Origin: Zasmidium citrigriseum | Taxonomy: Eukaryota; Ascomycota; Dothideomycetes; Mycosphaerellales; Mycosphaerellaceae | Direction: 5' to 3' | NCBI GenBank assembly: GCA_002786025.1 | Contig: NHNW01000014.1 | Location: 124,001-188,000 of the forward strand | Length of the DNA stretch: 64,000 nt | Part shown: piece after piece, positions 31,833-42,233 of the stretch | Position numbering within the stretch: position 1 is the first letter of the stretch | How the letters are laid out: each line of letters starts with the position of its first letter | Program-made: the position numbers and the translations under genes | Notes under the pieces: model-generated | Told to the model about the DNA's origin: nothing | The model's database searches: none | The model's input: only the letters and a program-made list of their open reading frames with translations

Positions 31833-32037
31833 TGTTGTGGAGAGAGAGACATCTGACGAGCGGCTGAAGTCGGTGTCAGTAGGCTACGCGAGCAGCTTTC
31901 CTCAGTCAGCAGCTGATCCTTCTGCAGGGCTGGACATTTCTTGGCTAGGGCATACGAATACGCAGCGAGTGTGTGTACTCGGGCGAAAAATGATTTGAAT
32001 GTGGCACAGTGAGATGTTCGCATCATCGAGGTCTTCA

Positions 32038-34074
32038 CTATAGCTTCCCCCTATTCAAAAACTTGGCCGGCAGATCTACATGCTTCGATCGTAAATACTC
32101 GGCCACATTCTTCCCCAAGAAGTCATAAGATGATGAGCAGCTCACGCCCCTGTCCAGATGGTCATGCAGTAGGAAGTGTACAGCACAGGCGTTAGGCATC
32201 TCAAAGCGATCCTATTGACGGATCAGTACTGGCACGAGGTCCGAAAGGTGTGCCACTTACAATCTTCTTCCCCTTGTACTCGTCCGCTAACAAATTCGCG
32301 ATTGTGTTCACAGATAGTAACGATCTCAACCACTCCCACTCATCACGATGTCGAACCCAGAAGCCAACGTTGGCATTAGAGCCCTTGTCACCAGATCTTC
32401 CATGAACGATCCAACCAAGTGGGCCTCTCACAGTCTGTCCAAAATCAGTCGTCGTTACATTCGCCGCTTCAGGCTCACTGGGCTGCTGTGCCGGATATGT
32501 TCTTGTCCGCGGTGGCGGCGAGATCTCAAGCTCCTCTCCGTTCCACAGGTGTACTTTATGCTGGACATCCGCCTGCGGTAATAACGTAACGTAGTACTCA
32601 TAGATGGGCTTTGGAAAGCCTTGTCGTGCGTCCATGTGATATGTCGCTCCAGGGTAGCCTTGCATGATGAGATCAACATTCGGTCGAAGGAACTTATCCG
32701 ATGCAATGTCTTTCGCATCTCGTGCTTGAACCAAGATCCTGAAGTCCACTGTCGCCGCGTTCTGGTTGGATGCGTTCTCGCCAGCGGAACCATTGATTGT
32801 GAATTCGAACTTCGTGAACTTATCTGACCAGGCTCGTAAGGCATGTCGAATCTGCGCTTCTAGCATTCTCGCCTTGTCTTGGATGTTTAGTCCGGTAAGG
32901 AACCAGTGCATTTCAGCTTGGTAGCCGCCCTTGGCAGTAAGACCAACCTTGGTGGTTGGAGGTGGCAGATCACCTTTGATCCCCCGCAAAGCAACTCGAT
33001 CCGTACCAATCTGTTCGAACCACAGACCGTCGAGGAGGGCTGTGACATCGGAGTTGAAGTACCACGGTCCCTGGATCTCGTAGAGTAGCTGCGAAGAGCA
33101 AGTCTGTGTACTCACTTCGCCACCGCCAGACTTGCTCTTGGTGATAATGACCTGACCAGATCTCGAGATCTCGGCGATGGGGTATCCGATATCGTGCCAT
33201 CCTTTCGTCTCCAGAGACTTGAATCCAGTGAAGTTGCCGCCGCATACGTAGTTGCTGCACTCGATCAGATGGCCACATACCAGGGCATTGGCGAGCTCAT
33301 CGAGCTGATCTCGGCCCCATCCATGCCACCAAACCGCAGCTCCGATGATAGGGCTGGCATCGGATACTCGTCCACAAACGACGATGTCTGCTCCCTTGGC
33401 GAGTGCAGCTGCTATACCCAAGCCACCGAGGTACGCCTGAGCATAGATCGGCTCGAACTCCCAGTCATCAAGAACAGCCCCGGTAGAGATGTTCTCGAAT
33501 TTGCTTTTGCCTTCTTTGCGTGCCTTCTGGACCGCTGGAAAGACCTCATCACCACTGACCCAGGCGACTTTGAGATTCAATCTTTTGGATTTGATCATAT
33601 CGGTCATGACTTTGTGCAATTTCTGAGTATCAGAAGCTCCAGCGTTGACGGCGACTTTGATGCCATGTTTGGCGATGTCGGCAAGTGCTGGTTCGATGGC
33701 TTCGACGAATGTTGGCTCGTATGCTTCGCCGGCATCTTGAAGAAATCAATCAGCAAGCGCGACAAGAATTGGAAAGAGCGTAGATTACTAACCTTCCGAC
33801 TTCATCACGCCTCTAAGGGCTACGACCAAAAGTCAGCACCAACTCAGTATCGATGAAACACGGCTCAATATACTCATATTCCCCTCACTCATCCAATCTC
33901 CAATAATCACATCAACCGGATCCTCGCCACAATTCCTCGCAAACATAGAGACCGCATGTCGTCGATCCGAAACGCTGCCCGAAGCGCCTGCCTTCTCAAT
34001 CAGCCAAGAGTCAATCACCACTTCGCGGCTTCCTCACCTGCGATCCTGATCGGTCGTGTTGGGTCTGCTCCCAT
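32038..34074 (-). CDS. AtuA-like protein (DUF1446, acyclic terpene utilisation family)
   Basis: Exons: 34074-34038, 33987-33874, 33819-33793 (27 nt), 33735-32261, 32211-32038, giving 608 residues. All introns are 49-57 nt and in phase. The opening RPIRIAGASGSVSDRRHA and DVIIGDWMSEGNMTL, then VAVNAGASDTQKLHK, LKVAWVSGDEV and VVCGRVSDASPIIGAA are hallmark AtuA blocks. The C-terminal LGWIVHGRSGDKGSNANVGFWV belongs to the AtuA-like lower domain, and the last exon adds MPNACAVHFLLHDHLDRGVS. Bacterial AtuA is needed for citronellol/geraniol degradation. The fungal proteins lie in accessory catabolic loci and their reaction is undefined. Probably cytosolic or mitochondrial, with no clear presequence. 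Confidence 0.87.
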
Positions 34075-34335
34075 GGTCGAATAATCCAATGGACTGCCCA
34101 AACAAGGCAGTTCTCTTGACATTGAATGGTTTGCAAGCTGGTTCAATCGAAACTCCGATGTATGGCGATGAAATTGTGGTTCGGGAGGCGGTTGCGGAGT
34201 GTCAGTGCGGAGAAAGCTTTGGCCGAGGGTGAGGTGAATGTTTGCACGTGATGCTGTGTCGATGGAATATAGTCAGTAAAAAGATGGAACAAAAATTATA
34301 CTCAATCTTTCTAATCACATAGGCAGGAAATGAAT

Positions 34336-35283
34336 TCAGGTCTCCGGTTTACTAGCCTTCGCCCTTTCCCACAACGCCTCCAAATGCTCCCAAACTTTCC
34401 TCTCAACACCCTCATCCCTTCTATACTCCTCCAACTCTCCACTCGTACTCAAAGTCCCATCGTATCCAACGCTAAAACTTCCTTCCTCAAACTGTTCTCC
34501 AAAACAGATCCCAAGAACCCGTTCTGCGCTTTCCTCCGGACTCATAGCAACAAAATTGATCAAGAACGTAAACACCATCATCGAAATCCACAACAGAAAA
34601 GTCGGTTCCGGGATTCGACTTCGCATGTTCGTTCTCACAGCCCCAGGATAGTAATGTACAAAGCCCATCTCAGCGTTGCTTTTGGAGAGATGATCGAAAG
34701 CCAAGGTCATGAGTGAGGTGAAATGGCCGCGGAGATTGGTAATGGAGTAGTTCTCCCCCAACTCCATGTCATCAAGGAAGAGGTGGCCTTCTCTGCCGCC
34801 GCCGAGGATCGAGACGATTCTTGCATTTCGAGATAATACGCTGTGGGAGACTAGACGTTCTGCGAGTCGAACACGGCCGTATACGCCCAAGGTCATCGAC
34901 TCGTCCAGGCCCTCTCTGTTGAATCGTCGTGGGCCGATGGGTGCGTAGCCTTGTGACATGCAGAGGAGCTGGACGCCGTGTGGAGGTGTTTTCTGTTTGA
35001 TGATCTCGCAGACTCGATCGACTTCGTTGATCAGGCTGAGGTCGGCTTCGATAAATGAGATCGTTGCGTTTGGATTTAGCTGTTGAAGGCTTTCGAGCTC
35101 GGGAGCGAACTTCTCTCGACTGCGGCCGACGATGATTGCTCTTGGTTCCGGTATGTATTTGAGAAACGCTTGGAGGGTCGCCAGTCCAATGCCATGGGTA
35201 GCGCCAGTGAAGATGGCCGTCACCGACTGATGTCTGTCACAAAGCCGCTTGTTAGCAAAGATGACCTGTTCCATGTCAGACAT
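34336..35283 (-). CDS. short-chain dehydrogenase/reductase
   Basis: Single exon, 315 residues from the ATG at 35283 (MSDMEQVIFANKRL), the usual position in fungal SDRs of this type. Upstream in-frame ATGs at 35316 and 35490 would add unconserved residues. The nucleotide motif is TGATHGIG, with IIVGRS at the end of beta 2 indicating NADP preference, and FIEADLSL. The usual catalytic Tyr-x3-Lys is not obvious: after VSILGGGREG the expected region reads NYSITNLRGHFTS, so catalysis may differ. A hydrophobic segment LLWISMMVFTFLINFVA suggests membrane contact. It is probably part of the metabolic block, since it is on the same strand as the AtuA-like and hydrolase genes. Confidence 0.78.
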   Translation of the reverse strand: MSDMEQVIFANKRLCDRHQSVTAIFTGATHGIGLATLQAFLKYIPEPRAIIVGRSREKFAPELESLQQLNPNATISFIEADLSLINEVDRVCEIIKQKTPPHGVQLLCMSQGYAPIGPRRFNREGLDESMTLGVYGRVRLAERLVSHSVLSRNARIVSILGGGREGHLFLDDMELGENYSITNLRGHFTSLMTLAFDHLSKSNAEMGFVHYYPGAVRTNMRSRIPEPTFLLWISMMVFTFLINFVAMSPEESAERVLGICFGEQFEEGSFSVGYDGTLSTSGELEEYRRDEGVERKVWEHLEALWERAKASKPET

Positions 35284-35583
35284 TCGGGCTGATGCTCTGT
35301 CGAGAGTGAAGTTCATCGAAGGTTTCGACAATTCTTGGTGAATTTTATAGATGTCGGATCCATTACCATCTCCAGACGAAATTCCTCGAGCTGCCTCCAA
35401 AGACGGAAGCCTTTCTGAGTACCGCTTCCGTCCCACCAGCTCTTTCCAGTTTATGATCCGCATCGAGTCACGACTGCAGCAAATCAGCACAAATCTCCAT
35501 CAGAAGCCCTCAGTCGAACTCTTGTGGGGGATTCCATGATGTGTAATAGGTAAACTTTGGATTCCGGGGTCCCATCCGCCTCT

Positions 35584-36357
35584 CTACTCCCATCCCTTGG
35601 CAACCTCCTCCACAATCCCCGCAAACCCCTCCGCCCCCTCAACAAACCCACAATGTCCCCCCTCAACCTCCCTAAACTCCCACTCAACCCCACTCCCCTG
35701 TACCAACATGCCCTGAGCCTCCCTAGGAAAAACCCGATCCCCCTTCGTCAACAAATAGACCCTCCTACCCTCCAGCTCAGGATCACTCCAAAGCGGCTCC
35801 TTGACACCCGTCTCGAAAGAAGCCATAGATTGCGGAACGTGGCCCTCAGCAAGAGTCTTCTGTAAAGCTGATTCCTGGATATCGTGGTACAAAGTTTCGA
35901 TGACGGGATCGAAGACAAGGAGGCCGGGTTTCGGATGGTTGGTCTTGCAGAAGGGGGGCCACTGTCCGCCCAGGAGGGCGAGTTGGCTGCTGCCGTCGTG
36001 GGGAAAACATGTCGCGACGTAGATGAGGCCGACTACGCCGCCCTTCAATCCCTTTGCCGCGCGAGATTTCTTCGAGAGACCGCTCTTCCCACCGCTGCAG
36101 GATGTCGCGCCGAAGGAATGAGCGAAGACGATGACATCTTTTCCAGCTTCGATTAATGGGAGAAGGTGTTCATTTAGTAAGTGAAGCCCTTCTCGCTCGG
36201 CAGTGTAAAGGTTCGGATCATCGGGTGGGTTCGTCGAGAGGAGTGTTGCTCTCGAGACAGGGTAACCGGCTTTTTCGAGATGTGGTGCAAGCCAGTCATA
36301 GCACGCGGGCGTCGTGAAAGCGCCGGGGATGAGGAGGATGGTTGGCTTCGAAGACAT
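35584..36357 (-). CDS. alpha/beta hydrolase
   Basis: Single exon, 257 residues, ATG at 36357 (MSSKPTILLIPGAFTTP). The oxyanion-side strand-turn LLIPGAF is followed by the nucleophile elbow VFAHSFGATS, where Ser replaces the more common G-x-S-x-G first position, and by the late catalytic His in VEGGHCGFVEG. The Asp is likely in LLTKGDRVFP. It fits the AB_hydrolase_1/6 families, a broad group of esterases and lactonases in fungal catabolic and biosynthetic loci. A TATA-like CATATAAGA at 36425-36417 sits 60 nt upstream, supporting this start over the longer frame to 36546. It is cytosolic, and the substrate is unknown. Confidence 0.82.
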   Translation of the reverse strand: MSSKPTILLIPGAFTTPACYDWLAPHLEKAGYPVSRATLLSTNPPDDPNLYTAEREGLHLLNEHLLPLIEAGKDVIVFAHSFGATSCSGGKSGLSKKSRAAKGLKGGVVGLIYVATCFPHDGSSQLALLGGQWPPFCKTNHPKPGLLVFDPVIETLYHDIQESALQKTLAEGHVPQSMASFETGVKEPLWSDPELEGRRVYLLTKGDRVFPREAQGMLVQGSGVEWEFREVEGGHCGFVEGAEGFAGIVEEVAKGWE

Positions 36358-36671
36358 GGTTGTGATACTGTCTGCTGGAAAGGACAAGCCATCAGTAAAA
36401 ATGCTTGAGTGTTGCTTCTTATATGGGTCCTTCATTCTCAGCTGACTCAAGATATCACCGACCCACTGAATGCGGCTGAAGCGACTGGGATGTTGTATCC
36501 ACAAGACGACGAGGCGTGCTACAAATCTGACGTTGGCCATGCTCACCTATCCTGAGATGGGAATGTGGTACAGAGAAATTCGCTGCGGTTTGCATTGCCT
36601 TTTTGAAGAGGATGCCCAAATCAAGCTAAAGCTGTTTGTGCTACCCGTGTGTGGCGTTTATAAGCCTGGGT
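36358..36671 (-). promoter_or_regulatory. hydrolase promoter with TATA-like box
   Basis: The minus-strand element CATATAAGA at 36425-36417 lies 60-68 nt upstream of the hydrolase ATG. The rest is 3' flank of the next gene. Confidence 0.4.
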
Positions 36672-38606
36672 TCAAAGGCCCCTCGCCAATTGTGCGAAGA
36701 CAGGGACCGGATGCTTTCGGTGCAGTGCATCAATGTCATCCCTCATCGAGGCAGCGAGGGAGGCGGCGTGGTTCCAGATATCATCCTTCTGAACTCCATT
36801 CCCTTGCCCTGGCCTCATTGATTCGATCTGACGCGGCGAATCGTGGCGTTCACTTTCGTTGGGTCCTCGATCTCGCCGTTTCGATGATCCTTGCGCCGGT
36901 AATGACAGTGGCGGTTGCCTTGCTTCTATGTTTCGAAGCGGAGGCAATTGCGGCGGGAGCCGAACGATTTTCACTCTCTTGGCCAGGGGGTGCTCATTGT
37001 CTCGAGACGGCAAGTCATGATCCTCCAGTGGCGCGGGTCTCTTCTTGTGGTTGACTGTGGCCCCCTTCGTCCGACGATGTTTGAGGCTGTAACGCAAAAG
37101 ATCTCTGCCTATGTCTCGCGGAAGCCCATTGGCTGTCTCCCGCCGTGTCTGGGGATCTCTGTCCAGCGAGGACCGCTTTGGGGCCGAAGCACCGGAAAGT
37201 GGCGACGGCTGAGGAGCTTTGTCAGAACCTGGGCGAACATTCAGTGCCTTGATCTTCAACGGTGCCGGATCGATTGGCCATGTTATGGCTGGCTCGTCTG
37301 CATGCGCCAAGGGCTGCCCTCCAGGCTTCGCGCACGTTTTCGGATCTGGCAATGTCCGCAACGAAGCCGATAGTGCAGATGGGGTCTTTAACATCGGGAA
37401 CACGGTGCCTATGGGCGGCAGTGTAGCTCGTTTCGGTACCGTGTTTGCAGCATCTGGTGAAAGATACGGGTGCTCTTCCAGCCTCGCCGATTTAGATGCG
37501 CTCCTTCCAGGGGAACGAGGATAGCACACGACAGCAGCATCGAGCTGCAGTCGTGCAAACATTGCTAATTCGTCCTCAGTGTCTGCAGGATGCTGGCATT
37601 GTTGGCGGTGGAAGTTTCTGAGAGCACCGAGAACTTGATGGAATGTCAGTGGCTCGGCTGCGCTCCTTGCAAGCCTTTGAAGTGGTTGTTGCAGCTGGAA
37701 AGCGTTAAAGGTCGTAGCAGCATCGCCTTGCTGTGCCTGATCTCCCGCGGATTCGTCCTCAGCCGCTCCCGTGATCAGACGTATATGGTATTGAATCTTC
37801 GCGGTAGTGGCCACAATCTCTCGGTGCCAATTTAACAGGTCAGAAACTGCAGTCGGCTGTCGAAGAGGTCGGGAACTCTGCGCATGCTGTGAGACATGGG
37901 GTTCGTCTTGTCTGATGCCAGTCACAGCTGCGTATTCGAGTCGCAGCTGTTGTTCCACGTATGCCAGCGTCCTCAGTTGCCTTTGACAGTCTTCAAGAAG
38001 AATCGCCCTTCGTTGTTGGTATCGCTGCCTCCTCAAAACATCTTCCTCGCTCATTGCATCGTTCGCTGTGCCAGCAGCATGCTGCGGTCGTTCGCTAGAT
38101 CGCGCCGATCCTTTCGTAGGTAGTTGGGGCGGTTGACGTCCCTGTGCAAGCACTGGAACTTCGGGACCCCGATACGCTACATTCTCTCGATGTCTGTTGA
38201 CGGGCTCCGGGATGGCAGTCGGCTGGAGAGCAGGGCCGGCTTCTCGGGCACGCTGTAGAATATGTGGATTGGCAAACGGCACCGTCGGACTGAGTCCCAT
38301 CTGTATTCGTGCCTGCATCATCGATCTTATCATTTCCACCTCGCGTTGTTGGCGATCCTGCGTACTCAACAGCCGCGTTGTATCTTCTGCCGCATTCGCT
38401 CCGTACTGCTGCTGTTGGCCGTACCATGGCGGTCCATTGAGAGGCTTTTGAGACGTTTGATGTCCCGGTATGGCCATTGAAGTCCTATCGCCGTTCTGTT
38501 GTTGCTCTCCAGGCCTCGCAAGGTAGAGTTCGCCCATGCCAGGATACCAAGCGAATTCATCCCATCCGCCCGGGGAAAGATGATGACAGGTACCAGAACC
38601 CGCCAT
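36672..38606 (-). CDS. unrecognised Gln/Pro-rich, largely disordered protein
   Basis: Intronless 644-residue frame. The N-terminal 200 residues are rich in Gln, Arg and Pro (EQQQNGD, YGQQQQYG). Residues about 190-260 contain a probable coiled coil (EEDVLRRQRYQQRRAILLEDCQ and LRTLAYVEQQLRLEY), and the C-terminal third has several basic clusters (HKKRPAPLE, LAKRVKIVRLP) that could be nuclear localisation signals. The last 40 residues look weakly helical. No domain is recognised. Composition alone suggests a nuclear regulatory or scaffold protein. It lies 188 bp downstream of PEX12 on the same strand. An unbroken frame this long with coding-like composition is unlikely by chance. Confidence 0.6.
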   Translation of the reverse strand: MAGSGTCHHLSPGGWDEFAWYPGMGELYLARPGEQQQNGDRTSMAIPGHQTSQKPLNGPPWYGQQQQYGANAAEDTTRLLSTQDRQQREVEMIRSMMQARIQMGLSPTVPFANPHILQRAREAGPALQPTAIPEPVNRHRENVAYRGPEVPVLAQGRQPPQLPTKGSARSSERPQHAAGTANDAMSEEDVLRRQRYQQRRAILLEDCQRQLRTLAYVEQQLRLEYAAVTGIRQDEPHVSQHAQSSRPLRQPTAVSDLLNWHREIVATTAKIQYHIRLITGAAEDESAGDQAQQGDAATTFNAFQLQQPLQRLARSAAEPLTFHQVLGALRNFHRQQCQHPADTEDELAMFARLQLDAAVVCYPRSPGRSASKSARLEEHPYLSPDAANTVPKRATLPPIGTVFPMLKTPSALSASLRTLPDPKTCAKPGGQPLAHADEPAITWPIDPAPLKIKALNVRPGSDKAPQPSPLSGASAPKRSSLDRDPQTRRETANGLPRDIGRDLLRYSLKHRRTKGATVNHKKRPAPLEDHDLPSRDNEHPLAKRVKIVRLPPQLPPLRNIEARQPPLSLPAQGSSKRRDRGPNESERHDSPRQIESMRPGQGNGVQKDDIWNHAASLAASMRDDIDALHRKHPVPVFAQLARGL

Positions 38607-38794
38607 TCCGCTCGACGGTGTTGGAAGAGGCCGAATAGAAGCGTGCGAAGCGGTTCAAAAGAATGAGTTCGACGCTGTCTTTGAACAATGATCCGTCCTT
38701 GGTATGCGGTTCGGCGGGAAAGCTCTAGCAAGCGGTCGAAGGCTAGAAATAAAGCCGCGAATGATGGATCGAAGGACTGCGGTGTACTGTTTAC

Positions 38795-40192
38795 TCATAC
38801 CATCACTCTCCGCAATCCACCAGTCCCTCCCAGGACTCTCCTTCCAGTAACAGCGTCCCTGCCAGCACCGCTTTCCCACTTGCCAACACGACTGCCACCG
38901 CCTTCCTCAGCCCATCCTCTGGCCCCTTCTTCATCGCCAGAGCCTTCCATGAAAGCTTCCTGACGAGGATGGACGCCATCGACCCACTTGTAAATGCAAG
39001 TATAGCAATAAACATATCCAGTCTGAGCAGCGGTCGGCGTCTGTATCTGCGATAAACAGATAGGACAAATTGAAGTCGTATTCTCAGCCTCAGAAGTCGA
39101 ATACGCCGGCGCAGGAACCGTCAAAATCGGAAGCAGCGTAGTCGACGAGATCGGAGGGCCGTCGATTCCAGAATCCCGACGACTTGGCGGTTGATCCTTC
39201 TCACCTTTACTCTCAAACTTGACCGTAGGCGCTGCAGCAGTCGTCGACGGCAACCCCGAAATCGTCGGCGGCGGCAACTCCAACCCCTCATTCGCCTTCC
39301 TGCTCAACTGCCTCGCAAAATCCGAATTATGCCACCACTCCAAAAACTTCAAGGCAAAAATCGAAGTCGGCAGCGCCAATTTCAACCCGCTCTGCAACCA
39401 AGGCAGGACAATCCTGGCAAAAGTCCTCGGATTAAATATCGAATTCCCCTGCCCCGGCCTCGCCGCAGGCCCACTCCCCTGCGTAGCAAGCGCAATAGCC
39501 CTCCCATCCGCCTCATTCAACCTCCGAATCCTACTCCCAATAATCCACAAAAACGGCGAATGGAACTTACTCCCGTCGAACAGATACGCCATGTTCCAGG
39601 CCAGCAGACTGAAATAATACGCCGCGTTGACGCTTGGATACACGTTTCGGAGGAACCATTTGTAGACCCAGAAGAACTTTTGCTTAACACTGCCGTCGAC
39701 GGGATACCGTTCGCGGTCGCGATATGCCGGACCAAGCATGTTGACGCCGGCGGCGTGGATGTCGTAGGACTCGTCGAGTTTGCGTTTGAGGTAGGGGAGG
39801 CCGACCATTACGGCCAGGTTTTTCCAGACGTCGCTATCCCTCAATTTGAGTGTTTCGCGTACTTCTTTCGGCGCACCTAGCCTTGCGCGTGTGGCATCGC
39901 CGCCTTTTATTCGTAGGACGCGCTCGCGCTTGAGGCCATAGAAGTTCTCTGTGAAGCCGCCGCCATAAGTTCTGAGGTAGTATCTTTCTACGGCGAGAGA
40001 GAGTAGAGCATAGAGTTCATCAAAGTTGTTCAATATGCGTAGTAGGTATCGAGGATTTCGATGTGTCGCTACGGCAAGGAGGTATCGTAAAGACGGCGGG
40101 ATGAGGGCGTTGAGTTCGTGTTCGGAGAGGATTTCGAAGAGGGAGGGTTTTTGGGAGTCGAGGTTATCTTGGAGAGCGGTCATGAACTCCAT
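38795..40192 (-). CDS. PEX12: peroxisomal RING E3 subunit Pex12
   Basis: Single exon, 465 residues. The Pex2/Pex12 N-terminal domain opens with [25 protein letters not shown] and continues through [11 protein letters not shown] and the hydrophobic segments around [26 protein letters not shown]. The C-terminal variant RING reads [15 protein letters not shown]...[13 protein letters not shown], with the reduced set of zinc ligands typical of Pex12. Pex12 with Pex2 and Pex10 forms the peroxisomal-membrane ubiquitin ligase that monoubiquitinates the import receptor Pex5 for recycling. The linker between membrane and RING parts is Ser/Pro-rich. It shares a 194-bp upstream region with DAD1. The ATG at 40192 has a good context (CACCATGG-like). 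Confidence 0.92.
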   Translation of the reverse strand: MEFMTALQDNLDSQKPSLFEILSEHELNALIPPSLRYLLAVATHRNPRYLLRILNNFDELYALLSLAVERYYLRTYGGGFTENFYGLKRERVLRIKGGDATRARLGAPKEVRETLKLRDSDVWKNLAVMVGLPYLKRKLDESYDIHAAGVNMLGPAYRDRERYPVDGSVKQKFFWVYKWFLRNVYPSVNAAYYFSLLAWNMAYLFDGSKFHSPFLWIIGSRIRRLNEADGRAIALATQGSGPAARPGQGNSIFNPRTFARIVLPWLQSGLKLALPTSIFALKFLEWWHNSDFARQLSRKANEGLELPPPTISGLPSTTAAAPTVKFESKGEKDQPPSRRDSGIDGPPISSTTLLPILTVPAPAYSTSEAENTTSICPICLSQIQTPTAAQTGYVYCYTCIYKWVDGVHPRQEAFMEGSGDEEGARGWAEEGGGSRVGKWESGAGRDAVTGRRVLGGTGGLRRVMV

Positions 40193-40386
40193 GGTGGCGG
40201 GATGGGCTCTCTAGCGGATTGTACGTGTGTTATTGCGGTATCATCGTTGTCGTGAAGTGCAAGACGAGGAGAGGTTCAATGTTGACCAGCATGTGAAGTC
40301 AATCAAATCAAGCCTCGGCTCATGACTCGCGCCAACTTCAACTCTGTCGCGTCCCAAACACGTCCCCCAAAATCACGACATACATC
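40193..40386. promoter_or_regulatory. PEX12 / DAD1 bidirectional promoter
   Basis: Only 194 bp separate the two divergent start codons, so both core promoters must fit or overlap here. No TATA box is evident. Confidence 0.5.
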
Positions 40387-40741
40387 ATGGCGGCCAACGG
40401 TGCAGGCGATAAAGAGTACTTTGAGCAACAGCGGCAATTGCTCATTAATGATGTCGCAGCTGTACGTTTTCTTCAACCTTTGGATACTTGGTGTACTAAC
40501 TTTGCGACAGAGCCTTGAAAATGTGCTGCAAAACATCAACAAGCTCAATCGCAGTCTCGAGGGAGTGATTGCTGTATGATGCGCCGACTGTTTGGTTGCT
40601 TTTTTGTACTAATTTACATAGGTCGGGAACGAATTCGGTCAAGTCGAAGGCCTATGGTCGCAGATTGAGAACATCATGGCGAAGGAGCAGGAGAAGGAGG
40701 AGAACAAGGAGACGAAGGAGGGCGCGACGGAGGGACAATAG
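40387..40741 (+). CDS. DAD1: DASH/Dam1 complex subunit Dad1
   Basis: Three small exons, 40387-40461, 40511-40573 and 40622-40741, are joined in phase 0 over introns of 49 and 48 nt (GTACGT to CGACAG with ACTAAC branch, and GTATGA to ACATAG). The product is 85 residues. The core [37 protein letters not shown] is diagnostic of Dad1. The tail is Glu/Lys-rich. Dad1 belongs to the ten-subunit DASH ring that couples kinetochores to microtubule plus ends. Because the exons are short, this gene is easily missed by simple open-frame searches. Confidence 0.9.
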
Positions 40742-41310
40742 ATGCGGAAGAGTTGCATTTTATTGCATGGCGTTAGGATTGAATGATATGAGAGCAAGAT
40801 GATACCCCAAAAGAGCAGCGAATGACGACGATGAAATGTCATAAACACAAATTGTTTCTCATTGACCGGATCGTGCAAGAAGATTACTACACAGAAGTTC
40901 TTCGTCTCCATACGCATCACACGGTCGATCGTGCTCCCAGCGTCCAGCGCAACAAAAGCGTCTCTCCAAGAAAAGACATCCATCATCGCCAGTCATAGTC
41001 AAAAGCCGCCCACCACCGAAAAACGCCGTCCCAATGTAATGCATACGATAACCCTTTCGATGCTGTTTACCCGAATACCTTCATTCATTCCCGCTTTTAA
41101 ATCATGATCATCGCCGCAGACCGCCCCACAGGAAATGTCGCATTTCGCGAAGGAAGAAGCGCATCGTGCCCATCTGCTGAATGAGTGTCGGAGGGGGCAG
41201 TGGCGGCGGTTTCGTGATCGTCAGCGAGGTTGTCTTCTCGTCATCTGTGGAAGAGGAAAAACACGCTGTCAACACAACAGAACAACAATAAAAGTGTAAT
41301 CCTCTCGAAC
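40742..41310. other. convergent intergenic region, no gene seen
   Basis: 3' flanks of DAD1 and RHO4. Frames on both strands are short and unlike protein. Confidence 0.35.
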
Positions 41311-42233
41311 TTAGAGGATCTTGCATTTACTGCGCTTCTGCCGCTTGACGGGCATGTTGCCTCCTGTCCCGCTACTCCTGCTGCCGGGAGCACCGCCACG
41401 GAGTTCTTCTTGTTGTTGGTCTTGGCCGCGGACGGCCATGTCGATGGCGGTGTCGAAGATTTCGTGGACCCCGGACATTTCTTTCGAGGAGCATTCCATG
41501 TATAGGGCGCCCATCTTTTGTGCGACGGCTTTGCCTTGTTGTTGGGTGACGGGTGTGAGGCCTTGCGTTTTGAGGAGCTCGATGCATGTGCGTTTGTGTC
41601 GGAGGTCAGACTTTAGGCCGCAAAGGATGATGGGCGTTGTTGGGCAAAAGTGGAGGACTTCGGGGTACCACTAAAGAGAGTCAGTAATGGGTGTGGCCTC
41701 GAGTCAACTACATAACATACCTTATCCAGAACATTCTCGAGAGAATTGGGGCAGTCAATCGCAAAGCAGACAAAAAGAAGATCTGTCTCTGGATATGACA
41801 GCGGTCTCAATCGATCATACTCCTCCTGTCCGGCAGTATCCCACAGTGCCAACTCGACGCCCTTTCCAGACGGTTTGTGCTCGACGGTGGTGATGTAGTT
41901 CTCGAACACTGTGGGTACATATTTCTAGTTATACTCGTTAGTATTGCGCCTCAACATACCCGTGGTTCTTCGACATCATACCTCTGGAAAGTATCCTTGC
42001 GAGTAGCTGATCAACAAACACGTCTTGCCGCAGCCTCCATCGCCGACGACGACGAACTTCTTGCTGTACTCGGGCGGCGCCGTGATGTTGGTCCTCGCAG
42101 TGCTCGTCGTGTTCACCGTGCCGTCGCTACCCCTCGTAGACCTCCGGTAGCTGTCGCCGCGTGTGAGAAAGGACTTGCTGCTGTTTTTGCGCCGGAGGTT
42201 GTCGATGTTCGGATTGACGGGCTGGATGGACAT
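41311..42233 (-). CDS. RHO4: Rho-family small GTPase Rho4
   Basis: Exons 42233-41982, 41924-41721 and 41670-41311 give 271 residues. The introns (57 and 50 nt) carry GTATGA/ATACTAACG/CTAG and GTATGT/TTTAG. The long basic Ser/Thr-rich N-terminal extension (about 55 residues) before the GTPase domain is characteristic of Rho4. G1 is GDGGCGKT, switch [11 protein letters not shown]3 [17 protein letters not shown] and G4 GLKSDLR. The polybasic C-terminus [11 protein letters not shown] ends in a CAAX box CKIL, predicting geranylgeranylation and membrane attachment. Rho4 governs septation and polarised wall growth through formins and exocyst in filamentous fungi. It diverges from the LCB3-like gene. 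Confidence 0.92.

Noticed and set aside
33194..33856. 220-codon plus-strand frame across the AtuA-like gene
   Set aside because: Antisense to exons and introns of a well-supported gene.
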